Positions 25,279 through 32,933 of a stretch of DNA of 54,341 bases are shown piece by piece (the first letter of the stretch is position 1; every line of letters starts with the position of its first letter). Location of the stretch: positions 1 through 54,341 of the forward strand of contig JBAZKV010000011.1 in the NCBI GenBank assembly GCA_041650635.1. Reading direction: 5' to 3'. A model generated the notes under the pieces. It made no database searches and had not been told where the DNA came from. It saw nothing but the letters and a program-made list of their open reading frames with translations. The position numbers and the translations under genes are program-made. This DNA comes from Candidatus Margulisiibacteriota bacterium (GTDB lineage: Bacteria; Margulisbacteria; WOR-1; JAKLHX01; JBAZKV01).

Positions 25279-27493
25279 GCTGGATGGCCACAGGCACAGC
25301 GCCGGCGGCATACTGATAATAGCGCTTGCCCTTTATATCCTGCTTGCCACGGTCTCTTCCACGACCTCTCCCGCTTGGACAGGTTATCTGGGCCTTTATA
25401 TAGTCAAACTGCTTCTGGAAAAGACATTCGGGTTCGGGGTTTTCCTTCTCCCGCTGCTCTTGACCTTTATGGGGGCGATAATGCTGACCAGGCAGGAGCC
25501 AAAATCTCTTAAGATACGGCTTTCCGGGTTCATCATCTTTTTTCTGACCTTTATCTGTGCCTGCCAGATGTTTTTCCCCAATTATTACCTGAAAGCCGAA
25601 TTATTCTGGGTAAAGGGCGCCGGAGGAGCGCTCGGCTATCTTCTTAATTTTGTTCTTTCTTCCCTTGTCGGCGCTGTAGGTACAGTGATAATACTTTCCG
25701 CCTTTCTTGTGATCTCCATGATACTGGTCTTTAATATTACTTCCTTTGAGGCTTTTGAGGAATTGTTCGACAGACTGCTCCCAAAAAAGGAGGCAGCTTC
25801 TCCAAAAAGGAAACCAAGAAAGGTCAGCATCCAGGGGATCCCTTCCGAGGACAGTTTTGACAAGAGCATTGCCTCGCAGCTGTCGATGATCAAGGAGATA
25901 AAACCGCCTGAAGAGGCGGCGCCCAAGGCAGAAGAACCGGTAAAATTTTCGGAGCCTAAAGAGGATAAGCCTGTCAGGCAGTACAAACGCCACTCCTACA
26001 AGCTTCCTCCGCTTGATCTTTTGAACACGCTTACCGAAAAGGAAAAACAAAAGGCCATGCGCCTGAGGGAACTGACGGAGCAGCGCAAGAACGACCTTGA
26101 AAGGGTGCTGCAGAGCTTTGGGGTGGCCGCTCAGGTGGTCAACATCAGCATAGGGCCGGCAGTTACCAGGTTCGAGGTCCAGCCGGAGCCCGGGGTCAAG
26201 GTCAGCAAGATAGCCAATCTTGCCGATGACATCGCCCTTAATCTTGCCTCCGGAGGGGTAAGGATGGAGGCTCCCATACCCGGGAAATCGGTCGTGGGGA
26301 TAGAGGTCCCGAGCCAGGCGGTCACTCCCGTGCATCTGGGCGAGATCGCAAGAACGGTGGAGTTTTCGCAGAACCCGTCAAAACTGATGATAGGCATAGG
26401 TAAAGACATCGCCGGGACCCCGATATTCGGCGACCTTTCAAAAATGCCGCACATACTGATAGCCGGGACCACGGGCTCGGGTAAAAGCGTTGCCATAAAT
26501 TCGCTCATCATCAGTATTCTTTTGCGCGCAAGGCCGGATGAGGTCAAGTTCATAATGATAGACCCCAAGATGGTGGAGCTGTCGATATACGAAGACATTC
26601 CCCATCTGATGGCGCCGGTAGTTACCGACCCCAAAAAAGCGGCCGCCACTTTAAAAGAATGGGTAATAAGGGAAATGGACAGAAGGTACAAAGAGTTCTT
26701 TAATGCCGGCGTCCGGAACATAGAGGCGTTCAACAAAAAAGTCGACAAGTTCGAGGGCAGCGGCAAAGAGGACGAGTTCATCCCCGAAAGGCTCCCGTAT
26801 CTGGTGGTCATTATCGATGAACTGGCGGACATGATGATGGTGGCGGCGGCCGATGTTGAAACCACCATCTGCAGGATAGCCCAGATGGCAAGGGCAACGG
26901 GCATCCATCTTGTGGTGGCCACCCAGAGGCCGTCGGTTGATGTCATAACCGGGCTTATCAAGGCCAACATACCTTCGAGGATCTCGTTCGCCGTGGCCAC
27001 ACAGATAGATTCCAGGGTCATCCTTGACATGAGCGGGGCCGAAAAGCTCCTTGGCAAAGGCGACATGCTTTATTCCCCGATAGGTTCCATGAAGCCGATA
27101 AGGGTGCAGGGCTCTTATGTGAGCGACGAAGAGATAGAAAAGATCACCAACTTTGTAAAAGCGCAGGCCTCCCCTGAATATTCGGAGGAGATCTTGAACA
27201 TCAAGGCCAACGGCGATAAAAAGCCGGTAGGCGCATCGGAAAGGGACGAGCTGTTCGGCGAGGCGGCAAAGATAATAATCGAGAGCGGACAGGCTTCGAC
27301 CTCGCACCTGCAGCGCAGAATGAGGATAGGCTATAACAGGGCCGCGCGCCTTATGGACGAGATGACCGATGCGGGGGTAGTTTCCCAGCCCGAAGGAGAG
27401 AACAAGCCGAGAAAGATACTTATGACCCTTGCGCACCTTTCCGAGATGGGGTTTTCAAACGGCGAGGCAAAGCCCGACTTCCCAAAGTTCTAG
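25250..27493 (+). CDS. ftsK: DNA translocase FtsK/SpoIIIE
   Basis: Septal DNA pump that clears chromosomes during division. The start is most likely TTG 25250, overlapping secF by 29 bp; no in-frame ATG precedes the first membrane helix. The protein has 747 aa. Four membrane helices lie within residues 20-165, followed by a short acidic/basic linker. The motor has Walker A GTTGSGKSVAINS and Walker B LVVIIDELADMMM. The C-terminal gamma winged-helix domain (about 670-740: ASTSHLQRRMRIGYNRAARL) reads KOPS-type DNA signals. The linker is far shorter than in E. coli FtsK, as in SpoIIIE-type proteins. Confidence 0.96.
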   Translation: MASQRKNRRELDGHRHSAGGILIIALALYILLATVSSTTSPAWTGYLGLYIVKLLLEKTFGFGVFLLPLLLTFMGAIMLTRQEPKSLKIRLSGFIIFFLTFICACQMFFPNYYLKAELFWVKGAGGALGYLLNFVLSSLVGAVGTVIILSAFLVISMILVFNITSFEAFEELFDRLLPKKEAASPKRKPRKVSIQGIPSEDSFDKSIASQLSMIKEIKPPEEAAPKAEEPVKFSEPKEDKPVRQYKRHSYKLPPLDLLNTLTEKEKQKAMRLRELTEQRKNDLERVLQSFGVAAQVVNISIGPAVTRFEVQPEPGVKVSKIANLADDIALNLASGGVRMEAPIPGKSVVGIEVPSQAVTPVHLGEIARTVEFSQNPSKLMIGIGKDIAGTPIFGDLSKMPHILIAGTTGSGKSVAINSLIISILLRARPDEVKFIMIDPKMVELSIYEDIPHLMAPVVTDPKKAAATLKEWVIREMDRRYKEFFNAGVRNIEAFNKKVDKFEGSGKEDEFIPERLPYLVVIIDELADMMMVAAADVETTICRIAQMARATGIHLVVATQRPSVDVITGLIKANIPSRISFAVATQIDSRVILDMSGAEKLLGKGDMLYSPIGSMKPIRVQGSYVSDEEIEKITNFVKAQASPEYSEEILNIKANGDKKPVGASERDELFGEAAKIIIESGQASTSHLQRRMRIGYNRAARLMDEMTDAGVVSQPEGENKPRKILMTLAHLSEMGFSNGEAKPDFPKF

Positions 27494-27494
27494 G

Positions 27495-28361
27495 ATGAAA
27501 AAAGCATTCCTTTTTCTGCTGATATTGCTGTTGTCGGCCCCGTGCCTTAGCATCCCGGTTTCCGTTAAAGACGAGGACGGGACCGAGTTCTTTTCTATTT
27601 CCGCGCCAAAGAGGATCATCTCCACAATGCCCAGCAATACCGAGATACTGTATGCTCTGGGGCTGGGCAAAAGGGTCATAGCGGTCAGCGACAGGTGCGA
27701 CTTTCCCCCTGATGCAGCCAGAAAGAAAAAAATAGGTTCCGTCAGCCTCAATGCGGAAGAGATCATCGCTCTTAACCCCGACCTTATAGTAATGCTTGGC
27801 AGCGCCCAGAGAGCCCAGATAGAAATGTTGAGAAAGTATAAACTGCCTATCTTTGTGATAGATCCGCGCTCTCTTGAAGAGCTTGCCTCATCAATCCTGC
27901 TCCTGGGAAAGATAACCAGGGCCGAGAACGCTTCCAGAAAGATAGTCTGGGACCTGAACAATAAGATTGGCTTGATAGAAAAAGCAAGGGACCCCGAGCG
28001 CAGGCCCAGTGTGTTCGTGGAACTGTGGCACGAGCCGGTAATTACGGCTGGGAAAGGGACTTTTATATCAGATATTATCTCGGTATGCGGAGGCGTCAAC
28101 ATCGGGGACAAGGCCGGGGAGGGATACCCCTCCTTTTCCATAGAAAGCCTTGTTGTTGAAGACCCCGATTACATAATTGTCGCAGGCAGCTCCTCTTCGG
28201 ACATTAAAAAGATCAGTTCCGACAGGCGCCTTGCAAAACTGTCGGCAGTAAGGCATAACAGGATACTTCTTATAGATGCTGATATTATAACCAGGCCGAC
28301 CCCTAGGCTTGCCTCGGCGCTCGGGCTTATCAATACTTTTATAAGCAGGGGCCATGAATAA
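27495..28361 (+). CDS. btuF: Cobalamin-type ABC transporter substrate-binding protein
   Basis: Class III periplasmic binding protein that hands the corrinoid or chelate to BtuCD. The start at ATG 27495 (288 aa), one base after the ftsK stop, gives a clean signal peptide (KKAFLFLLILLLSAPCLS). Features are PKRIISTMPSNTEILYALGLGKRVIAVSDRCDFP, EEIIALNPDLIVML and the C-terminal TPRLASALGLINTFI. The DRCDFP motif is usual in BtuF-like proteins. Overlap with btuC and the B12 riboswitch elsewhere in the window favour cobalamin; a siderophore cannot be excluded from sequence alone. Confidence 0.88.
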   Translation: MKKAFLFLLILLLSAPCLSIPVSVKDEDGTEFFSISAPKRIISTMPSNTEILYALGLGKRVIAVSDRCDFPPDAARKKKIGSVSLNAEEIIALNPDLIVMLGSAQRAQIEMLRKYKLPIFVIDPRSLEELASSILLLGKITRAENASRKIVWDLNNKIGLIEKARDPERRPSVFVELWHEPVITAGKGTFISDIISVCGGVNIGDKAGEGYPSFSIESLVVEDPDYIIVAGSSSSDIKKISSDRRLAKLSAVRHNRILLIDADIITRPTPRLASALGLINTFISRGHE

Positions 28362-29313
28362 CCGGAAGCAGACTTTCTTATTCATTACTTTACTCGTTCT
28401 TTTGTGCGGATCGGTTTTTCTATCCCTTGTTTTAGGAACGGTCTTTTTGAACCCTTTTGACGGCTCGCCTCTTGCTGGCACGGTACTATGGCAGGTCAGG
28501 TTTCCCAGGATCATCCTCTCCGGCCTTGTCGGCGCGATGCTTGCGGTGTCGGGAGCAGTGCTTCAGGCGGTCCTTAAGAACGATCTTGCTGACCCTTATA
28601 TACTGGGAATTTCTTCGGGCGGAGCCCTGGGAGCGGCGCTGGCCATTGTATTGAGCCTTCCTCTGGCTCTGATATCATCAGCCGCCTTCCTTTCGGCTTT
28701 TGCCGCGGTCCTGACAGTGGCATTTATCTCAGGAGCGGGAGGCCGTCGAGACCCTTCTTCCCTGATACTTGCCGGAGTTGCAGTTTCGTCCTTTTCAGGG
28801 GCGGTCCTTGCGCTTATGATAGGGGCTTCGGACAAATTAAGGTCGGTATACTTCTGGATTCTCGGGAGTTTTTCATTTGCGGGTATGGAACAGATCTATG
28901 TATCGGCAGTTTGTCTTTTTGCAGGGCTTTTTGCCGCGGTCCGGTTAAGCAGGCAGTTGAACGCTTTTCTTTTTGGGGAAGAAGAAGCAAAGTCCCTTGG
29001 AGTTGATACCGTTTCGGCAAGATGGGGCCTGCTTTTGGCGGCATCTTTGATGTCCGGGGTTTCGGTGGCCTTTTGCGGAGTGATAGGGTTTGTCGGATTG
29101 ATGGTCCCGCATATGGTAAGGACCATCTCAGGTCCAAACCATCAGACCCTGATACCATATTCTGCACTGGGGGGAGCCATTTTTATGGTCCTGGCCGATA
29201 CTGCCTCAAGATGCCTCTTTGTCCCGTCGGAAGTCCCGGTGGGGATCATAACTGCCCTTGGGGGGGCTCCATTCTTTATCTACCTGCTTGTAAGAAGCAA
29301 GAGGGCGTCATGA
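28354..29313 (+). CDS. btuC: FecCD-type ABC transporter permease
   Basis: Membrane subunit with about nine to ten helices and 319 aa. Family motifs: VRFPRIILSGLVGAMLAVSGAVLQAVLKNDLADPYILGISSGGALGA near the N-terminus and GVDTVSARWG. GVIGFVGLMVPHMVRTISGPNH contains the coupling-helix region that contacts the ATPase, and VPVGIITALGGAPFFIYLL lies near the C-terminus. It overlaps btuF by 8 bp and btuD by 4 bp (ATGA). Confidence 0.93.
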   Translation: MNNRKQTFLFITLLVLLCGSVFLSLVLGTVFLNPFDGSPLAGTVLWQVRFPRIILSGLVGAMLAVSGAVLQAVLKNDLADPYILGISSGGALGAALAIVLSLPLALISSAAFLSAFAAVLTVAFISGAGGRRDPSSLILAGVAVSSFSGAVLALMIGASDKLRSVYFWILGSFSFAGMEQIYVSAVCLFAGLFAAVRLSRQLNAFLFGEEEAKSLGVDTVSARWGLLLAASLMSGVSVAFCGVIGFVGLMVPHMVRTISGPNHQTLIPYSALGGAIFMVLADTASRCLFVPSEVPVGIITALGGAPFFIYLLVRSKRAS

Positions 29314-30026
29314 GCCTGTTAGAAATAAGAGAATTGTCGTTTGCCTACAAAAAGGACCCGGTACTGAAAAATATATCTTTTTCTGTCGAAGAAGGGCAGT
29401 TTATCGGGCTGCTGGGCCCCAACGGGGGAGGTAAAACCACCCTGCTGCGGGCAATAGGAGCCCTGGTCCCCGTCAAGGCAGGCCGGGTTTTTATCGCTAA
29501 AAAGGATGTAAGCGCCATCAAAAGGAGCGAGACAGCCAGGCTTGTTTCATATGTTCCGCAATTGTCAGCCCCTGTCCCCGGATTTACCGTTAACGAAACG
29601 GTCCTTATGGGAAGAACTCCCTATCTTAAAGGCTTTTTTCAACCTTCTAAACGGGACCTCCTGGCAGTAGAGCAGGCCATCGAAAGAACGGGACTAACCC
29701 CTGTAAAGGAATGGGAGGTTTCTTCCCTTAGCGGAGGTCAGTACCAGAGGGTCCTTATAGCAAGGGCCTTAGCGCAGGAGACCCCGCTGCTTCTGCTGGA
29801 TGAGCCCACGGCTCACCTGGATATCAGGTTCCAGTCGGAAGTGCTTGCCCTCGTCAAGAGCCTTAAAGAAAAAACGGTCATGGCTTCTTTTCATGACATC
29901 TCTCTTGCAAAAAAATATTGCGGCAGGGTCCTGCTGCTTGACCGCGGCTCGGTCGTTGCCGACGGGGAACCCTTAAAGACCCTTTCCGGCCAGACAATAA
30001 GGTCCGTTTTTAGCGTAGAACCCTGA
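29310..30026 (+). CDS. btuD: ABC transporter ATP-binding protein of the cobalamin/iron-chelate type
   Basis: Energising subunit of the BtuFCD-like importer. ATG 29310 is chosen because it overlaps the btuC stop and begins the ABC fold (SLLEIRELSFAYKKDPVL), giving 238 aa. Walker A reads GPNGGGKTT, the signature is LSGGQYQRVLIARAL, Walker B LLLLDEPTAHLD, and the switch His is in ASFHDISLA. Last gene of the btuFCD set. 99 bp separate it from the next gene, with no clear terminator. Confidence 0.93.
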   Translation: MSLLEIRELSFAYKKDPVLKNISFSVEEGQFIGLLGPNGGGKTTLLRAIGALVPVKAGRVFIAKKDVSAIKRSETARLVSYVPQLSAPVPGFTVNETVLMGRTPYLKGFFQPSKRDLLAVEQAIERTGLTPVKEWEVSSLSGGQYQRVLIARALAQETPLLLLDEPTAHLDIRFQSEVLALVKSLKEKTVMASFHDISLAKKYCGRVLLLDRGSVVADGEPLKTLSGQTIRSVFSVEP

Positions 30027-30125
30027 CCTATTTTCCCCCCTACTTGCCTGATATCTCTGTCCAAAACTGACGATAATACTAATAGAGGGGATTTGCGATA
30101 GTTCCCGCAATGCAAAAGGAAGACC

Positions 30126-31265
30126 ATGAATAGAGCAAATTATCTTGGATTTGTTTCCTGCGGAGCGCTTGGCTCCAGCCTGATGCATACTGCGGTCTTT
30201 AGAGAACTGCGGAGAGCATTTCCGGATTCAAATATCGGGATCGCTTCTGATCGCAGAGGGGTGGAACTGTTCAGGCACAATCCTTATGGTATAAAAGTAT
30301 TTGATGTGATGGGGCCCGCCGCACAGCTTGACCGCGATTTTTTTGAGACTTTAGTCCGTATCAAACAGGAGGATTATAACACGGCTTTGGTCTTTAGTCT
30401 GAGCGAACCTTATTACATGAGGGTCAGCCAGTATCTGGGCGGATTTGAACACAGGGTCGGGCAAAACGGCGGCGACACGGTAATACTTAATAACTATTAC
30501 GACAGATTTCTTAACACGCCCGGATATGAGCAAAAGTTTCTGGAAAAATTTGGTTTCACGGACGCTGCTGCTGCGGCCTCCGACTCTTATTTCGGCAGAT
30601 ATAATCTTTCATTCCTTGAGCCTCTGGGGGTTAAAGCGGAGGAACTGTCCTGTCGTCCAGAGATCTGGAGCAGCGCAGATGACAGAGAAGCCGTTGAAAG
30701 CCATTTTCGGGAGTTGGGGGTGCAGGAAGAAGACCTTTTAGCGGGCGTCAATATAGGCGGGCGTCAGGGGAACAATTTGTGGAACACCGACAATTACAGC
30801 GAATTGATAAAAGGGATGTTTTCGGAATCCGGAGGGCTTGTGCGCGGAAGAGCTCTAAAGGTCATGATCAATTATGCTGCCCACGAGATGTATACATTCA
30901 CTGACATAATAAGATCTTTGCCAAGGACTCTGCCGGTGTACGGAGTTCCCAAAAATATGAGCACAGGTCAGCTTGCCGAGGCCGTTGGGAGGTGCAATTT
31001 CTTCATTTCCACAGATACCGGCGCTGCGCATGTGGCGCAGGCAAGAAAGGTGCCTTCGCTTGTATTATACCCGGATGAACCAATGAGAAAAAGATGGATG
31101 TGCCCGGATGCGCAGGTGCTTCCTCTTACCGGTAAAGGCCATGTGAACGATATAGCCGTGAATAAAGCCCTTTTGGCATCCCTTAATGCGATCCTTCAAT
31201 GGGCGGTGCTGGGATCGAACCAGCGAGCTCCTGCGTGTGAAGCAGGCATTCTACCACTGAACTAA
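30126..31265 (+). CDS. Glycosyltransferase family 9 (heptosyltransferase-like) protein
   Basis: Resembles ADP-heptose:LPS heptosyltransferases, which extend the lipopolysaccharide core or related glycans. N-terminal LGFVSCGALGSSLMHTAVFRELRRAFPD is the acceptor-side Rossmann start. The donor-side motif FISTDTGAAHVAQARKVPSLVLY is typical of GT9. A ribosome binding site (AGGAAGA) precedes ATG 30126. The last 20 or so residues (WAVLGSNQRAPAC...) are read from the antisense strand of a tRNA-Val gene, and the TAA stop (31263-31265) lies within that tRNA. The natural C-terminus may have been lost or replaced at this junction. Confidence 0.82.
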   Translation: MNRANYLGFVSCGALGSSLMHTAVFRELRRAFPDSNIGIASDRRGVELFRHNPYGIKVFDVMGPAAQLDRDFFETLVRIKQEDYNTALVFSLSEPYYMRVSQYLGGFEHRVGQNGGDTVILNNYYDRFLNTPGYEQKFLEKFGFTDAAAAASDSYFGRYNLSFLEPLGVKAEELSCRPEIWSSADDREAVESHFRELGVQEEDLLAGVNIGGRQGNNLWNTDNYSELIKGMFSESGGLVRGRALKVMINYAAHEMYTFTDIIRSLPRTLPVYGVPKNMSTGQLAEAVGRCNFFISTDTGAAHVAQARKVPSLVLYPDEPMRKRWMCPDAQVLPLTGKGHVNDIAVNKALLASLNAILQWAVLGSNQRAPACEAGILPLN

Positions 31266-31271
31266 CCGCCC
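31200..31271 (-). tRNA. tRNA-Val (anticodon CAC)
   Basis: On the minus strand the cloverleaf folds with a perfect 7-bp acceptor (31201-31207 with 31265-31271). The anticodon stem CCTGC/GCAGG surrounds the loop TTCACAC, placing CAC at 31237-31239. The T arm is GCTGG/CCAGC around TTCGATC. The discriminator is A (31200) and CCA is not encoded. It overlaps the 3' end of the GT9 gene on the opposite strand. Confidence 0.97.
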
Positions 31272-31314
31272 GAAGATGGTGGTGGTAAGAACGGATCTTC
31301 GAACCATCTCATTG

Positions 31315-31343
31315 ATTATACCTAATACTATTCACGGCTGCAA
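31315..31343 (-). promoter_or_regulatory. Promoter for tRNA-Val
   Basis: On the minus strand TTGCAG (31338-31343) and TATAAT (31315-31320) are 17 bp apart. The start site would be near 31308, leaving a 5' leader of about 37 nt. That leader contains the pairing arms AGATGGT and ACCATCT, to be removed by RNase P. Confidence 0.65.
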
Positions 31344-31957
31344 GAAAAGGGATATCGGCAGGCTTTAGCTTTCAACGGAATATGGTGTGAAAAGCTTCCC
31401 TAAACCGGAACTAAGCCTATATAGGCTACCAGCGCGCCATACCGCCTGCACGCACAGCCACTTGTAAGGCGCACCTTCCTTTTTTATTTATTATTTCCAT
31501 TGGACCTGTCCATTAAAAAATATGTACACATTAATATTTGCACGCGCACTGCACGCACATCGCACATATTAACGCTTTACATAGGATCTTTGTATGATCG
31601 CACACAGCCACCGGATAGATGTATTTTGTACGGCACATCACTAACTTTTAGACAGAAAGACAAGGCTTTCTATTTAGGCGCAAAAGACAACGATGAACAT
31701 TAAAAAACTCTGTAAATACGCTCATTTTAGCTCTAAGAATGTCGCTCCGCTCTTTATTTCTTCCACATCCTAAAGTCCTTATCTTCGTTCAATGGCGACT
31801 GCCAATCCACCTAAACCCGCCACCGCCTACGGCGTCGGCTTGGTTTTTCCCCTCCGATACAATTTGCCCTTTTTATTCTTGCCATCGAGATTTTATTCCG
31901 GCGGGCGCGTACCTTAGCCCCAATAGAATAAATTCGCGCCCGCCGAGCAGAAAACAC
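31344..31957. other. Gene-free junction between core and accessory regions
   Basis: No coding region with credible composition, start site or family resemblance is seen here, and the open frames read like random sequence. It holds a 14-bp perfect palindrome (31414-31427, AGCCTATATAGGCT) and AC/GC-rich runs (CGCACTGCACGCACATCGCA). It also has a weak hairpin before a T-run (AAGG/CCTT, 31466-31485) and a GC-rich inverted repeat at 31899-31945. I found no tmRNA, RNase P, SRP or 6S RNA hallmark. It may contain an unrecognised small RNA or be decayed DNA. Confidence 0.6.
31899..31945. repeat. Perfect 11-bp GC-rich inverted repeat
   Basis: CGGCGGGCGCG (31899-31909) is exactly complementary to CGCGCCCGCCG (31935-31945), with a 25-nt AT-rich loop. 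The arms stand out from their AT-rich surroundings. No T-run follows on either strand, so it does not look like a terminator. Confidence 0.85.
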
Positions 31958-31987
31958 TTGATTGTTTATGCCTTTTATTGGTATGAT
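31958..31987 (+). promoter_or_regulatory. Promoter for the membrane protein and response regulator pair
   Basis: TTGATT (31958-31963) and TATGAT (31982-31987) are 18 bp apart. The ATG of the first gene follows 16 nt after the -10 box, with an AAT-rich leader and no strong ribosome binding site. Confidence 0.5.
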
Positions 31988-32003
31988 TTAGGCAATTAAA
32001 GCT

Positions 32004-32426
32004 ATGGCAAAACTATTGTTCGTTCTTGTAATGCTTCTATTTGCTCCGATATGGCTTCCTTTAATGGTCGTGTACGGAATGATAATCGGGCCGATAGGAT
32101 ATGCGATCCTTTTTTACCAGAAATTCTATGAAGACTATCTGCTCGAGAAAAAACTTTACAAGCATTATCTTGTTTTGAAAAAAGTGGGAAGATGGGAGGA
32201 TGAGAGAAGAGATCCTTATACCGGATCACGGGAAAAGAATGTGCCTCCTTCTTCTCCGAGAAAAGCCGCTTTTGATGTGGCAATATTAACCGCCCTAATG
32301 TTCGTAGTCATGTTCCTGTTTGGTGTTATTGCCGGACCAATAAAAGCGATCATACTTTTCTGCCGCCGGATGTATTTCATGGCTTTCCCAGATGAGATAC
32401 TTGTAAGGAGAAAAAAGAATGTTTAA
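32004..32426 (+). CDS. Small membrane protein of unknown function
   Basis: A 140-aa protein with two hydrophobic stretches near the N-terminus (about residues 4-40) and another near 88-118, separated by a charged loop (about 42-85, WEDERRDPYTGSREK). No family is recognised. The two hydrophobic segments share a GPI-centred pattern (IIGPIGYAILFYQKFYED and IAGPIKAIILFCRRMYFM), suggesting internal duplication. The stop overlaps the start of the response regulator gene by 8 bp, so the two are probably translated together. It may be a membrane partner of the signalling module. Confidence 0.75.
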   Translation: MAKLLFVLVMLLFAPIWLPLMVVYGMIIGPIGYAILFYQKFYEDYLLEKKLYKHYLVLKKVGRWEDERRDPYTGSREKNVPPSSPRKAAFDVAILTALMFVVMFLFGVIAGPIKAIILFCRRMYFMAFPDEILVRRKKNV

Positions 32427-32928
32427 GCCTTTGATACTTGTAGTCGATGATGAAAAAGATTTTGCAGATCATTTGGCCGAAACTATCCGCGGTTCGGGGA
32501 AATACGATGCAAAAATCGCTAATTCCGCTAAACAGGCATTCATGGAGATTGAAAAGAATAAATGGTTCCTTGATATTCCAAAGAATCGAATAGCCTGCAT
32601 AATCCTTGATATAAAAATGCCGGAGATGGACGGCATGCAGTTCCTGGAAAAGCTTTGGGAGATAAGGAAAGAAGAATACGAAAAGAGCAGTTCCGAATTA
32701 AATCTGGATAAGATGAAGTCTTTCATCCCGGTTATAATTCTAAGCGCCTGGGAAGACGATGAAAAGTGGAAACGGACACCCCGCAAGCTCGCTTATCTAA
32801 GAAAACCTGTTAAAGAAGAAGAATTGTTTGCAGCTCTCGATAGAATAACTATCGGGGGTGAGCAGGAAATAGAAAAAATGAAGATCGAAGTGCATGATAA
32901 GGGCAAAGAACGAGGCTTTTTGAAATAG
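32419..32928 (+). CDS. CheY-like single-domain response regulator
   Basis: A 169-aa receiver protein without a DNA-binding output domain. Acidic pocket D10/D11 (LVVDDEKDF), phosphoacceptor D64 (IILDIKMPEMDG), S109 (ILSAW) and K129 (LRKPV) are all in place. An inserted charged segment (about 80-100) lengthens the loop after the fourth helix region. The gene overlaps the upstream membrane protein and converges on the histidine kinase gene, ending 5 bp before it. The neighbouring kinase is the obvious phosphodonor. Confidence 0.88.
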   Translation: MFKPLILVVDDEKDFADHLAETIRGSGKYDAKIANSAKQAFMEIEKNKWFLDIPKNRIACIILDIKMPEMDGMQFLEKLWEIRKEEYEKSSSELNLDKMKSFIPVIILSAWEDDEKWKRTPRKLAYLRKPVKEEELFAALDRITIGGEQEIEKMKIEVHDKGKERGFLK

Positions 32929-32933
32929 CTCAA

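Noticed and set aside
31200..31271. tRNA-Val as attachment site of an integrated island
   Set aside because: The tRNA's 3' end faces the core side, no second copy of its 3' end is seen in the window, and no integrase is present. A boundary is plausible but not a classic tRNA integration.
31414..31427. 14-bp palindrome AGCCTATATAGGCT as an operator
   Set aside because: It is not next to any promoter or gene start, so a regulator site cannot be supported.
31466..31485. Hairpin plus T-run as a terminator
   Set aside because: The stem has only 4 bp and no gene on the plus strand ends nearby except the GT9 gene over 200 bp away.
31739..31999. 86-codon open frame in the junction
   Set aside because: Its residues look random and it spans the inverted repeat. 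There is no ribosome binding site and no recognisable family.
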